Shown here one piece after another: positions 9,248 through 18,434 of a stretch of 64,000 nucleotides of DNA. Below the pieces are notes generated by a model. It made no database searches. It was not told the DNA's origin and saw only the letters and a program-made list of their open reading frames with translations. The position numbers and the translations under genes are program-made. The stretch is from Luteolibacter algae (GTDB lineage: Bacteria; Verrucomicrobiota; Verrucomicrobiia; Verrucomicrobiales; Akkermansiaceae), in contig NZ_JBHUIT010000002.1 of the NCBI RefSeq assembly GCF_042683045.1, forward strand, positions 558,001-622,000, given 5' to 3'. Within the stretch, counting starts at the first letter, position 1; the number at the start of each line of letters is the position of its first letter.

Positions 9248-9898
9248 TCAGCGGCTGCGGCGAAGCAGGCCGAGCCCGAGAGCTGAGCAGATCAAAAGAG
9301 CGGAAGACGGCTCCGGGACTGCCTTCACATTAAGCGTGAACAGCTGGGAGTCCCCGTAATTCCCATTCTCGTCCACGATTTTGAAGACAGCCGAGTAATC
9401 TCCCTGCTGCGCGTCCGGCGCAAAGGAGAATTGGATGGTGTGGATTTCGTCGGTTCTGAGATGTTCTTCGCTGCCGGCCGTCATCGAGTGTGTGTGGTCC
9501 CCGTGCCAGAAGCCGATGTTGACATTGTCCGAGCCGATTCCATTTCGTGAAACGAGAACGAGGTGGAAGTCTCCCGCTGGTGTGAGACTGGTCGAGTAGC
9601 TGGCATTGGGATAGGGGGAAATCTCCATCGCCGCGAGGTTGAAGGTCACGGTTTCGACACCGGGTATGATGCTGAAAGGCTCTGGGACGTGGGAGCCGGG
9701 CAGACCATTGTTCTGGGTGAAGGTGTGATAGTGGTCATCGTGCAAATCCCGGACGCGGAGATTATTGAGATTGGAGCTCGTGGGATTTACATCCACTCCA
9801 AAGGCAAGGTGCAGGGTGGATGCTGCCTGTGAGGTCGCTGTCATAGCGAGAACGATTGCGATGCTTTTTAGGGAGGTGTGGTATGGTTTCATTTTCAT
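9248..9898 (-). CDS. PEP-CTERM sorting domain protein
   Basis: Exported protein of 216 residues. Signal peptide MKMKPYHTSLKSIAIVLAM ending near SQAAS, then a beta-rich domain with several His-Asp-His clusters (DLHDDHYH, GDHTHS), and a C-terminal PEP-CTERM tail (VPEPSSA, hydrophobic helix, RRSR), which is recognised by the exosortase system. The His-rich repeats and its operon partner suggest a relative of the choice-of-anchor M family, with a possible metal-binding role (inference). Start taken at 9898; the second ATG at 9892 is equally possible. It is the last gene of a three-gene operon, 37 bases after the previous one. Confidence 0.85.
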   Translation of the reverse strand: MKMKPYHTSLKSIAIVLAMTATSQAASTLHLAFGVDVNPTSSNLNNLRVRDLHDDHYHTFTQNNGLPGSHVPEPFSIIPGVETVTFNLAAMEISPYPNASYSTSLTPAGDFHLVLVSRNGIGSDNVNIGFWHGDHTHSMTAGSEEHLRTDEIHTIQFSFAPDAQQGDYSAVFKIVDENGNYGDSQLFTLNVKAVPEPSSALLICSALGLGLLRRSR

Positions 9899-9935
9899 GT
9901 ATCTATGGAGAAAAATCTTGCGGTGGGGTGAAGGC

Positions 9936-10694
9936 TCAGCGGTTGCGGCGGCATAGAAGTAGCGCGCCGAGGCCGAGGAGGATGCTTGAGCCTGGCTCCG
10001 GGACGGCATTGACCCCGAAGCGCAGGGTGAAGGGGTCGCTGACGGTTTCTTTCCCGTCCGGGAGGACTGCGCGGGCCTCGAAAGTGAGATCGTAAATGCC
10101 CTCGCTGCTGAATCCCCAGTTCATGTGGCTGTGCCCGCCCGGGGAGAGAAAATAGGAGTCCGCACTGCCATCGGTGGAAATTCCGTCTGCCGTGGAGATC
10201 CAGACATTGGGACCGCCGGCGAATTTCCACATGGAGAAATGATTGTCTGTGCCCTCTCCCGAGTAGGTCATACTGAGGAGGCGGAACTCGATCCATTGGC
10301 CTGTTCCAACGAGGCTGTGGGCCGGTGTCCAGCTTCCCACTGTGGTGCTCGAAATCCCCTCGGTATTCAAACCCGGGAAAACGAGATCCGAGTCCTGCCC
10401 TTCGGGAAAAATCCAGACATTTTCCCCCGCTCCCATCCCAAGGAAATCCCACGCGCTGCCGGATGGCCTGGTGAGTTCCTTCCCCGGAGGTAGGTAAAGG
10501 ATGCTTTCTGTATCGGCCTCGTAACGGGTCGGTTGGGGGGAGCCCACCTCATCATGCTGGATGAAAATTTCCCAGTCCCCGCCGGCAGTCAGATTTGCAT
10601 GAATGTCCAGGTGACCGGCGCCGATCACTACGGCGGAGTGACAAGGGGCGGCGGAAAGGACGAAGAGGAGGAATTTCAACGGAAGATTATTCAT
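9936..10694 (-). CDS. Choice-of-anchor M domain PEP-CTERM protein
   Basis: Exported 252-residue protein. After a short signal peptide (cleavage near CHSA) come motifs of the choice-of-anchor M/surface-anchored repeat family: GAGHLDIHANL at the start, GAGENVWIFPEGQ in the middle, and HSHMNWGFSSEGIYDLTF near residue 195, then a PEP-CTERM tail (VPEPGSS, hydrophobic helix, CRRNR). In Actinobacteria related repeats occur beside metal-uptake ABC transporters; no transporter is present here. The gene starts three bases after the prepilin-like gene, so the two are co-transcribed. Confidence 0.88.
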   Translation of the reverse strand: MNNLPLKFLLFVLSAAPCHSAVVIGAGHLDIHANLTAGGDWEIFIQHDEVGSPQPTRYEADTESILYLPPGKELTRPSGSAWDFLGMGAGENVWIFPEGQDSDLVFPGLNTEGISSTTVGSWTPAHSLVGTGQWIEFRLLSMTYSGEGTDNHFSMWKFAGGPNVWISTADGISTDGSADSYFLSPGGHSHMNWGFSSEGIYDLTFEARAVLPDGKETVSDPFTLRFGVNAVPEPGSSILLGLGALLLCRRNR

Positions 10695-10697
10695 GGT

Positions 10698-11426
10698 CTA
10701 GTTCTTTTGGAATGAGAGCGGGTTTGCGAAGTTATGGCCGGAGAGGATCCATTTGCGGACGGTGGTGGCGGAGATCTGTTCCGCATGGCCATCGGCGTAT
10801 AAATAGTTGGAGCTTCCGGAGCTGCGGTCTGGCTTGTCATCGCCGCCGAAGGCATCCGGCTGGATATCGCGGACCACGGATTGCCAGGAACTCCAGCTTT
10901 CCGAGTGAGTGTGATCGTTGGTAAAGCCCGTGCCTTTTTCAAAATTCGTGATGAAGGCCAGCGGCGTGCGAGCTGGGTCCGGGAGCTGATGGGTCTTGGT
11001 AAAACCGCCGGATAGCGGGTTGCCGAAAGGATCGGTTTTCTCAACGGTAAGATAGCTGTTCAGTAGGTAGCTGGTGCCGTTGCTGGCGAGACGTTCCGCC
11101 TTTTTCGGATCGGCAGGGCAGATGCGGATTTGGTCAACATCGGCAAGGTAGGGAGAAATGCTGTGGATCCAGCCCTGGTCCATATTGGACGCATCCAGCT
11201 GGTGGGTGCTCAGCGGGAAGGACGAGTTGTGATCCTGCGAATAGGAAATTACCGCCAGGCCGATTTGACGGAGATTTCCCAGGCAAGTGGCTTGCTCCGC
11301 CTTTTCTTTGATCGTGGAAAAAACCGCCAGACCGGAGCCCGCGAGAGCGGCAATCAGGGCAATGGTGATGAGAAGTTCCACCAGGGTAAATCCGGGGCTC
11401 GTTCTCGTGGCTTGCGCTACGTTCAT
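10698..11426 (-). CDS. Type II secretion/type IV prepilin-like protein
   Basis: A 242-residue pseudopilin-like protein. It has a short leader, the prepilin peptidase site GFTLVELLI (about residues 12-20, Glu at +5), and the long hydrophobic helix of this fold. The body contains the GNLRQIGLAVISYSQDH and YADGH segments of the DUF1559/H-X9-DG group that is greatly expanded in Planctomycetota and Verrucomicrobiota. It is the first gene of an operon with two PEP-CTERM proteins, an arrangement that suggests a joint surface or secretion role (inference). Confidence 0.88.
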   Translation of the reverse strand: MNVAQATRTSPGFTLVELLITIALIAALAGSGLAVFSTIKEKAEQATCLGNLRQIGLAVISYSQDHNSSFPLSTHQLDASNMDQGWIHSISPYLADVDQIRICPADPKKAERLASNGTSYLLNSYLTVEKTDPFGNPLSGGFTKTHQLPDPARTPLAFITNFEKGTGFTNDHTHSESWSSWQSVVRDIQPDAFGGDDKPDRSSGSSNYLYADGHAEQISATTVRKWILSGHNFANPLSFQKN

Positions 11427-11561
11427 AAACGCATAAAAGTTGCGTTAGTGAAGTAATGCAACTAATTTGTGTTAATTTGGAGGATTTTCCATAAAAAAAG
11501 CGAACCACTCACGTGATCCGCACCATCCAGAGGATTCGGGGTTGCTCCCGCTGCAAATTTG

Positions 11562-12245
11562 CTAAGCGGAATCGCCGGGGACTTTAATCAGCTCGAAACG
11601 CTCGTGAAACCGTCCTCCATTGTGCTCGCGGCAGCATTGGTAACAAGCGATGGCCCGCTTCGGCGGTCTGACCCTGCGGACCACCGAGCGGCAGACCGGG
11701 CAGGCATAGGCTAGCTTTCGCTCCATCCGGCGGCCTTTCAGCGGCAGAGAATGGCGGACGCTCTCCCCGGCTATACCGAGATCCGCGCATGCCTTTTGCC
11801 ATTCGATGCCGTGTGGTTGGATTTTCCGGCGACCGCTCCGTTGATAGGCGATGAGGTGGGCTAGCTCGTGCTTGAGCGTCTGCCAGACTTCATCTGTGGA
11901 AAAATCCCTGAGCTTGGGATTCAGCTCGATTTTCCCTGTCGGCCACCATGCGCGGCCGGCGGTGGTGCGCATCCGTGGGTTCCAGACCACGCAGACTTTT
12001 GCGGAGAGCTCTGGCAGGGCTAGCTCGGTGGCTTTTTCCCGGCACCAGTTGCTCAGCTCACTATCGGCATTGGCCGGAGCTTCGGGCGTTTTCCGGGGCG
12101 CAGGAGGCTTCTCCGGGACGAGCCTGGCTCTGCGCATCCATGCGGGCCAAGGGAATTCCGGTTGAACTGAGCCGTCTGCCATCAGGCAGCTAATAAGTGG
12201 GCTCGGGGACTCAAATGCAAGTGCCCAAAGTCGTTTCCTTTGCAT
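11562..12245 (-). CDS. SprT-like zinc metalloprotease domain protein
   Basis: A 227-residue protein with a SprT-like domain: HELAH at about 126-130, a third ligand in the QPHGIEW segment, and a C-terminal zinc ribbon with two CxxC pairs. SprT-like proteases (bacterial relatives of Spartan) are thought to act on protein-DNA crosslinks, but this member's role is unproven. The first 60 residues are Pro-rich and low in conservation cues. An internal ATG at 12182 (MADGSVQPE) is a good alternative start. It is divergent from the polysaccharide deacetylase with 36 bases between the two starts, which would be tight for two promoters and slightly favours the shorter form. Confidence 0.82.
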   Translation of the reverse strand: MQRKRLWALAFESPSPLISCLMADGSVQPEFPWPAWMRRARLVPEKPPAPRKTPEAPANADSELSNWCREKATELALPELSAKVCVVWNPRMRTTAGRAWWPTGKIELNPKLRDFSTDEVWQTLKHELAHLIAYQRSGRRKIQPHGIEWQKACADLGIAGESVRHSLPLKGRRMERKLAYACPVCRSVVRRVRPPKRAIACYQCCREHNGGRFHERFELIKVPGDSA

Positions 12246-12281
12246 TGCAAGAGTGCGGCGGAAAGGTAAGCTGAGCCCGAA

Positions 12282-13463
12282 ATGAAGAGATTGCAGGCGA
12301 TCACGTTAATCTGGGCGGCATTGTGGCTGGGTCTGGGCGCTCAGACAGAGGACACGCCGGATGTTTTGCCGGCGGCTCAACCGATCAAAAACCTCGACGT
12401 TCCGGACGATGGAGTGCGGGTTTCCGTGCTTGGCTATCATGATTTTTCCGAGACCGAGCGCGAGACCGCCATGCGTATCCGCACCTCGAAGTTCCGCAAA
12501 CAAATGGAAGTCATCCGCCAGCTGGGGCTTTCGGTCATCCCGATGTCAGATTTCATCGCATGGAAAAACGGCGAAAAATCCATTCCGGCGAAGTCTGTGG
12601 TGATCACGTTGGACGATGGTTGGAAATCCGTCTACACGGAGGCCTATCCGGTGCTCAAGGAGTTCGGCTATCCATTTACCATCTATCTCTACAAAAATTA
12701 CGTTGATGGCGGTGGCAAGGCGCTCACCACCGCGATGATCAAGGAAATGATGGCGAATGGTGCAAACATCGGCAGCCATTCCACGACCCATCCGTTTCCG
12801 CAAACGGTGAAAAACAACCGCAAACGCGGTGCGGAATCCTACGACAAGTTCCTGGATGTCGAGATGGGGGAGTCCAGGCGTTTTCTTGAAGAAAAATTTG
12901 GCGTGAAGGTGACGACCTTCGCCTATCCTGGCGGATACTTTACCGAAGAAATGCTCAGCAAGGCGGAACAAGTCGGCTACACGCAGCTTTTCACCGTCCA
13001 GCCGGGAAAGGTGAAGCGCTCGCTGCCGAACAATATTCTTCCGCGCTACATTATTCTTGGAAACTACGATAAGATTTTCGAGTTCGCCACGAGCTTTCGG
13101 GATTCCCAGAGTGCATTGCCGGAAGGCTCGATCGCTGGCATGATCAAGGAGCTGGAATATCCGGTGGAGCCACAGCCGGGAGCGATCATCAATTCCCGTT
13201 TGCCGGAAATCAAAGTCGATTTCTCAAAGGCGGAAAACATCGATATGGCGACGTTGAGGATGCAGGTCGCCGGCTTTGGCGAGGTCCCGGCAAACTATGC
13301 CAGCGAGGGCAAGATTTTCTCCTGGCAGGTGAATCGGCGCCTGCGCCAGCCGGTTTGCAATGTCCTGGTGAGCTGGAAGGATCTTTCCGGCAAAGAGACA
13401 GAGACACCCCTGCGCTGGAGCTTCCAGATCGACCGTGGTGCGGCCTATCTGCCCGATGAATAA
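12282..13463 (+). CDS. Secreted polysaccharide deacetylase (NodB fold)
   Basis: Exported 393-residue carbohydrate esterase 4 family protein. The signal peptide runs to about residue 22. The NodB domain shows motif 1 with the catalytic and metal Asp pair (ITLDDGW), motif 2 with zinc His residues (GSHSTTHPF) and motif 3 (FAYPGGYF). A C-terminal beta-rich extension (about 290-393) resembles no domain I can name. The likely action is deacetylation of cell-wall or exopolysaccharide amino sugars; the substrate is not evident. Monocistronic, followed by ffh 63 bases later. Confidence 0.9.
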   Translation: MKRLQAITLIWAALWLGLGAQTEDTPDVLPAAQPIKNLDVPDDGVRVSVLGYHDFSETERETAMRIRTSKFRKQMEVIRQLGLSVIPMSDFIAWKNGEKSIPAKSVVITLDDGWKSVYTEAYPVLKEFGYPFTIYLYKNYVDGGGKALTTAMIKEMMANGANIGSHSTTHPFPQTVKNNRKRGAESYDKFLDVEMGESRRFLEEKFGVKVTTFAYPGGYFTEEMLSKAEQVGYTQLFTVQPGKVKRSLPNNILPRYIILGNYDKIFEFATSFRDSQSALPEGSIAGMIKELEYPVEPQPGAIINSRLPEIKVDFSKAENIDMATLRMQVAGFGEVPANYASEGKIFSWQVNRRLRQPVCNVLVSWKDLSGKETETPLRWSFQIDRGAAYLPDE

Positions 13464-13526
13464 AAGTTTTCTCCGGATTTCTTTTCATTGAGCTTTGACC
13501 TTTAAAACTTAGAGTTTCCCCAAGTT

Positions 13527-14933
13527 ATGTTTTCCAGCCTCAGCGACAGCCTCGACAAGTCCTTCCGCAACCTTCGTGGTGTCGGAAAAATTTCTGAAAA
13601 GAATATCACGGATGCTCTCCGCGATATCCGCATCGCCCTTCTGGAGGCTGATGTGGAATTCGGCGTGGCGAAGGAATTGATTGCCCGCGTCAAAGATGCA
13701 TCGATGGGGGAAGAGGTCCTGAAGTCGATCAAGCCCGGCGAGCAGATTGTAAAACTTTTCCAGGATGAGCTGACCCGTGTCCTCGGTGGCGATAATGTCC
13801 CGCTGGATCTCAATCCACCGGCGCGTATCCTCATGGTCGGCCTCAACGGTGCCGGTAAGACCACGACCTCCGCGAAGCTTGCCCGCCGCTTGCAGAAGGA
13901 AGGCCGCAGGCCGTTGCTTGTCGCTTGCGATCTTTATCGCCCTGCCGCTGTCGACCAGTTGGTAACTCTCGCCGGGCAGGTGAATGTCCCCGTTTTTGCG
14001 CCGGAGAGGGGTGAGACGGATGTGATCAAGGTGGCCCGGGAAGCGATTTCCTTCGGCGAGCGCGAAGGCGCCACTGTGCTTATTTTCGATACCGCCGGGC
14101 GCCAGGAAATCGATGAAAAACTCATCAAGGAACTCATCGAGCTGAATAAATTTCTCCAGCCGAAGGAAACGCTCCTCGTCGCCGATGCGGCAACCGGCCA
14201 GCAGGCGGTTTCCGTGGCGACCCACTTCGACGAAGCCGTCGGCATCACCGGTATCGTCCTGACGAAGCTGGATGGCGACGCACGGGGCGGTGCGGCACTT
14301 TCCATGCGTGAGGTCACCGGCAAGCCGATCAAATACGCCGGCGAGGGCGAAAAGCTCGATCAGCTCATCGAGTTCCATCCATCTCGTATGGCGGACCGGA
14401 TCCTGGGCATGGGCGATATCGTCAGCATGGTGGAATCCGTGGCCGATAAGGTGAACGAAGAGGATGCGATGCGCTCAATGAAGCGCATGCAGGAAGGAAA
14501 ATTCGATTTCAATGACTTCCTCGACCAGATGAAAATGATCCAGAATCTTGGTCCTCTTGAAGGTCTCCTCGGCCTGATGCCAGGCTTCAACAAAATCAAA
14601 AAGCAGCTTCCCGCCGGTGCGCTGGATACCAGCAAGCTGAAGAAAACGGAGGCGATCGTGCTTTCCATGACTCCCCAGGAACGCGCCCGCCCGGAGATTA
14701 TCAAGGCCTCCCGCCGCCAGCGCATTGCGGCTGGCTCCGGCACATCCATGCAACAGGTCAATCAGCTCATCAAGCAATTCGCCGAGATGCGCAAGATGAT
14801 GAAGAATCCCGGTAAAATGAAGAACATGATGAAAGCCATGGGTGGCGGCGGACCGATGGGCGACATGATGAAAGGATTGGGCGGCAATCCGTTTGGCGGA
14901 AAAGGTGGCAAGGGCGGAAAATTCCCGTTCTAG
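13527..14933 (+). CDS. ffh: Signal recognition particle protein Ffh
   Basis: SRP54 GTPase of 468 residues that binds signal peptides and 4.5S RNA for co-translational membrane targeting. An N-terminal helical bundle (1-95) precedes the G domain with GLNGAGKTT (105-113), DTAGR, and TKLDGDARGG. The C-terminal M domain is Met-rich (MKRMQEGKFDFNDFLDQM..., many MMK repeats) and ends in a Gly/Lys tail. All expected elements are present, and the length is standard. Its receptor FtsY is in the same window near 56 kb, but no 4.5S RNA was recognised. Confidence 0.97.
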   Translation: MFSSLSDSLDKSFRNLRGVGKISEKNITDALRDIRIALLEADVEFGVAKELIARVKDASMGEEVLKSIKPGEQIVKLFQDELTRVLGGDNVPLDLNPPARILMVGLNGAGKTTTSAKLARRLQKEGRRPLLVACDLYRPAAVDQLVTLAGQVNVPVFAPERGETDVIKVAREAISFGEREGATVLIFDTAGRQEIDEKLIKELIELNKFLQPKETLLVADAATGQQAVSVATHFDEAVGITGIVLTKLDGDARGGAALSMREVTGKPIKYAGEGEKLDQLIEFHPSRMADRILGMGDIVSMVESVADKVNEEDAMRSMKRMQEGKFDFNDFLDQMKMIQNLGPLEGLLGLMPGFNKIKKQLPAGALDTSKLKKTEAIVLSMTPQERARPEIIKASRRQRIAAGSGTSMQQVNQLIKQFAEMRKMMKNPGKMKNMMKAMGGGGPMGDMMKGLGGNPFGGKGGKGGKFPF

Positions 14934-14991
14934 GAAAGAGGTGCCCAACACTTTTTGCCCTCGTGATGTGAGCGTTGTCAGGCGTTCTCTG

Positions 14992-16446
14992 CTAGGTGCC
15001 GCAAAAGGTGTTCTGCACCCGTTCATGCGGTAGCGGAGCTGCTTCCAGATCGGCGTAATCGGCGTTTTCCTCATAGGGCTTCGCCAAGGCGTCGACCAAT
15101 CTGTGGAAAGCCGCTAGCTTTCCATCCACGGCTTCTTCGATCACTTGCTCGATCCGGTGATTCCTCGGGATACGGATCGGGTTGCGGCTACGCATCAGAT
15201 CCACACGATCCGCAGCTTTTGGAAGGTCTCGCCAATCGTTGAGCCACCTTTCCGCCGCTGTCGGATTTTTAAAAAGCCCTCTGATGTCTGCCGCTGGATC
15301 ATCTGCTGCAAGTCGCGTCAAATGTCGGAAAAACAGTGTGAAATCGACTTCTTCCTTCGCCAGAATGCCGAGCGTTGATTTTACAAAAGCCGCGCTGTTC
15401 TCCAGCCCGATTTCCCGATCCAGCCCCAGCTTTTCGCGGAAATTCTGAAGATACGGCAGCTGGAAAAGATCCAGGAATTTTCCCATAGCCTCCTGGGCCA
15501 GCTCTTTGGCTCTATCCGCAGACGGATCGAGAATAGGTAGCAGGGTTTCCGCGAAACGGGTGAGATTCCAATGGCAAATAGTCGGCTGGTTTCCCCACGC
15601 GTAGCGGGCGTTCCGGTCAATGTAGCTGAAGACACAATCGGGATGGAAATCATCCATAAAAGCGCACGGGCCGTAGTCGATCGTTTCTCCGGAGATCGAG
15701 ACATTGTCCGTATTCATCACGCCATGGATGAAGCCGAGCGGCAACCACGTGGCGATGAGTTTCGCCTGCGCCTCGATCACCGCTTCGAGGAGCGCGAGAA
15801 TCGGGTTTTGCGCCTCGGCGGCATGCGGGTAATGGCGCTCGATGCAATGATTGGCCAGCAAAAGCAGTGCCTCGGTATCCTGCTGTGCGGCAAAGTATTG
15901 GAACGTGCCGACCCGGATATGACTGGCGGCAACCCGGGTAAGGATACCACCCGGCTGGGGCGTCTCGCGCTGCACGGCCTCTCCGGTGAAAACTGCGGCG
16001 AGTGCGCGTGTCGAGGGCACGCCGAGAGCAGTCATCGCCTCGCTGACAATGTATTCTCGCAGCACCGGGCCGAGTGCGGACTTGCCATCGCCACCCCGTG
16101 AAAATGCAGTCCTGCCAGCTCCTTTTAGCTGAATATCACGGCGCTTGCCCTGCCTATCGAGCACCTCGCCGAGCAGGATTGCCCGGCCGTCGCCCAAGCG
16201 CGGCACGAACCCGCCGAACTGATGGCCCGCATACGCTTGCGAGATTGGCTCCGCGCCCTCCGGGATAGAGTTTCCTGAAAAAACCTCCAGTGCGTTTTGC
16301 TCCAGCCATCCGGTGGGAATTCCCAGCTCCGCAGCCAGCGAAAGATTGATCCGCATCAGGATGGGATCCGGAACTTTCGCAGGTTCCTGCTTTTCAAAAA
16401 AGCGCTCCGGCAGCTTCACGTAGGTGTTATCAAAGGGAATTCCCAT
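14992..16446 (-). CDS. selO: SelO/YdiU family protein adenylyltransferase
   Basis: A 484-residue pseudokinase-fold enzyme that AMPylates proteins in redox homeostasis (known of E. coli and human SelO). The diagnostic YAGHQFGGFVPRLGDGRA segment, the GAGRTAFSRGGDGKSALGP loop, HGVMNTDNVSI and DYGPCAFMD are all present. A Cys lies three residues from the C-terminus (NTFCGT), matching the conserved C-terminal Cys (a selenocysteine in some eukaryotes). The start at 16446 (MGIPFDNTYVKLP) matches the family N-terminus; upstream codons to 16506 look untranslated. It is divergent from a PEP-CTERM gene. Confidence 0.93.
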   Translation of the reverse strand: MGIPFDNTYVKLPERFFEKQEPAKVPDPILMRINLSLAAELGIPTGWLEQNALEVFSGNSIPEGAEPISQAYAGHQFGGFVPRLGDGRAILLGEVLDRQGKRRDIQLKGAGRTAFSRGGDGKSALGPVLREYIVSEAMTALGVPSTRALAAVFTGEAVQRETPQPGGILTRVAASHIRVGTFQYFAAQQDTEALLLLANHCIERHYPHAAEAQNPILALLEAVIEAQAKLIATWLPLGFIHGVMNTDNVSISGETIDYGPCAFMDDFHPDCVFSYIDRNARYAWGNQPTICHWNLTRFAETLLPILDPSADRAKELAQEAMGKFLDLFQLPYLQNFREKLGLDREIGLENSAAFVKSTLGILAKEEVDFTLFFRHLTRLAADDPAADIRGLFKNPTAAERWLNDWRDLPKAADRVDLMRSRNPIRIPRNHRIEQVIEEAVDGKLAAFHRLVDALAKPYEENADYADLEAAPLPHERVQNTFCGT

Positions 16447-16555
16447 GCCGCCAAGTTCGGCAGCTCTCCACGTATTGCAAGCCCATTGCTGGATAGGCGG
16501 GCCCACGATGCGCCGCCAGAAGAAGGGAGTCTCTACAAAGAAATGAGAACGATGT

Positions 16556-16584
16556 TTGCATTTCGTCTGTATTTTCGGTATACG
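16556..16584 (+). promoter_or_regulatory. Putative sigma-70 promoter for the 16620 gene
   Basis: TTGCAT at 16556-16561 and TATACG at 16579-16584 are separated by 17 bases, 36 bases before the ATG of the PEP-CTERM gene. The match to consensus is only moderate. Confidence 0.3.
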
Positions 16585-16619
16585 GCCTTCGAATGCATAT
16601 TTCCCAAAATCCCAAGAAT

Positions 16620-17363
16620 ATGAAAAAAATTATTATAACTCTGGCAGGATCGCTCGTCATCAGCGCTGGATCGCAAGCCGCGCTTCTCATCAACGGCGAT
16701 TTTTCCAACACGTCGATAAACGGTGCTAGCGGAGGGCCGAATCACTTGCAGTATAACGCACTTGGTCTGGGCTGGACGGTAAAAAATTCTACGGCATGGT
16801 CTGCAGCTGCCGAGAACGCGACGAAGACCGGTGACAATCAGTTTGGTATCGCCCAAGCAAACATGATTACGACGGAAACGGGCTCCAATTTCACGATTAG
16901 TTTTGATTGGACCGCACCAGCCGCGGCATTAACGGCTGATAACCTGACGCTGGATATTCTCGTCGTTGCTCACAAGTTAGGAACTGATCCGCTGGCGGAC
17001 GACCGTTTTTTTACGGGTTTAAACTTCGAGAGTTACCAATCCCGGGCCGTCGGGACGGGTGGAACATGGATAGATCTAAGCGATGGTAGCGTAAAAACCG
17101 GGAACGGAAATAGCGGGGGATTTACAGCCGTTGGCGTAGCTGGTGCGACGATGAATTTTTCCCGTCAGCTGAATTTCGGCGGGACAAACATCGAGGACTA
17201 CGATGTTTTGAGTGTGAAGTTTTTCTACGGTGGGCCCGCTGCCTCGGATGCGATAGGTGGTGGAATTATCGATAACGTCACGATCAGCGTTCCCGAGCCT
17301 TCGGTTCTGGGCCTTTCCAGTCTAGGAATTGCCGGTCTTCTGATCCGTCGCCGGCGGGGATAG
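16620..17363 (+). CDS. PEP-CTERM sorting domain protein
   Basis: Exported protein of 247 residues. Signal peptide MKKIIITLAGSLVISAG cleaved near SQAA, then a jelly-roll-like beta domain beginning LLINGDFS, a start common to secreted lectin-like or LamG-like PEP-CTERM proteins, and a C-terminal VPEPS, hydrophobic helix and RRRRG sorting tail. No enzyme motif is visible. Start chosen at 16620 so that the signal peptide is N-terminal. Function unknown; cell-surface or matrix location inferred from the sorting signal. Confidence 0.85.
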   Translation: MKKIIITLAGSLVISAGSQAALLINGDFSNTSINGASGGPNHLQYNALGLGWTVKNSTAWSAAAENATKTGDNQFGIAQANMITTETGSNFTISFDWTAPAAALTADNLTLDILVVAHKLGTDPLADDRFFTGLNFESYQSRAVGTGGTWIDLSDGSVKTGNGNSGGFTAVGVAGATMNFSRQLNFGGTNIEDYDVLSVKFFYGGPAASDAIGGGIIDNVTISVPEPSVLGLSSLGIAGLLIRRRRG

Positions 17364-17461
17364 GTCCGGGAGAAACCATAGGGGAGTATCCCAACCGGAT
17401 TTCCCCTCAATGAGCAGTTTCCGTTTGCAAAGTGCTCGCCGATCTTGCTTGAAGTCTGGGC

Positions 17462-18319
17462 ATGTCAGAGCTGCCTGCACCAATTTATGTCTGCGGGGCG
17501 ACTGCGTCCGGGAAAACTTCCCACGCGCTCGCCTGCGCGGCGGAGCATGATGGCGAGATCGTCAACGCGGATGCCTATCAGCTTTTCCGCGGCATCGAGG
17601 TGATCAGTGCGGCTCCTTCCGATGAGGAGAAGTCTGTGGTGCCGCATCATCTCTTCGGCATCCTGGAGCCGGGAGTGCATTGCGATGCCGGCAAATATTC
17701 CGAAATGGCAGCGCCGGTGATTGCGGATATCCAGGCACGCGGGAAGGTCCCGATCGTTGTCGGTGGTTCCGGTTTGTATTTGAAATTTCTGACCCACGGT
17801 GCCTCGCCGCTGCCAAAGGGTGATGAGGCCTTACGTGCGGAAATGGATAAAAAGCCTGTTGCGGAATTACTGGAAGAGCTTGAGAAGCTCGATCCGGTGG
17901 AAGCGGCCCAGGTGAACCGGCAGAATCATCGGTATGTCTCCCGCTCGCTGGAGATTTGTCTGCTCACCGGAGGGAAGGTTTCCGCCCTGCGTGATGGCTG
18001 GGAGCGGAAAACACGGGAAAAAGAAGCGCTTTTAAAGGGTGTTTGGCTAGTCCGAGAGCGGGCGGAGCTGCATGAACGGATCGCCAGGAGATCGCGCGAA
18101 ATGCTCGCTTCGGGCGCGATCGAAGAGGTCGCGAAGCTGGCCGGTATCCATGGGAACTGGGAGAAAGCCATTGGCGTGAAAGAGATCCGCCAGCACCTCG
18201 CGGGAGAAATTTCCCGGGATCAGTGCGAGGAATTGATCATTTTTGCCACCCGCCAATACGCGAAACGGCAGGAAACATGGTTCAAACGCGAGAAATGGCT
18301 GAAGCGCATTGAGCTGTGA
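17462..18319 (+). CDS. miaA: tRNA dimethylallyltransferase MiaA
   Basis: Transfers the dimethylallyl group of DMAPP to A37 of tRNAs that read codons starting with U. The 285-residue protein has the P-loop GATASGKT at 12-19, then NADAYQLFRGIEV (catalytic Asp region; the usual SRQ is replaced by AYQ), VGGSGLYLKFL, and a C-terminal AIGVKEI...RQYAKRQETWFKR block. It is slightly shorter than the usual 300-315 residues. Followed 115 bases later by the ccsA/hemX-like gene. Confidence 0.93.
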   Translation: MSELPAPIYVCGATASGKTSHALACAAEHDGEIVNADAYQLFRGIEVISAAPSDEEKSVVPHHLFGILEPGVHCDAGKYSEMAAPVIADIQARGKVPIVVGGSGLYLKFLTHGASPLPKGDEALRAEMDKKPVAELLEELEKLDPVEAAQVNRQNHRYVSRSLEICLLTGGKVSALRDGWERKTREKEALLKGVWLVRERAELHERIARRSREMLASGAIEEVAKLAGIHGNWEKAIGVKEIRQHLAGEISRDQCEELIIFATRQYAKRQETWFKREKWLKRIEL

Positions 18320-18434
18320 TGGGAAAATTTTGGCCGGGTAGCTTGCCGCCCAATGTATGCCTCAATACAGCGCAACGCCGCCTGTCCTTTTCTCGGGGCT
18401 TGCAAGTTCTTCACATTCGGGCGATTGAAAGGCC

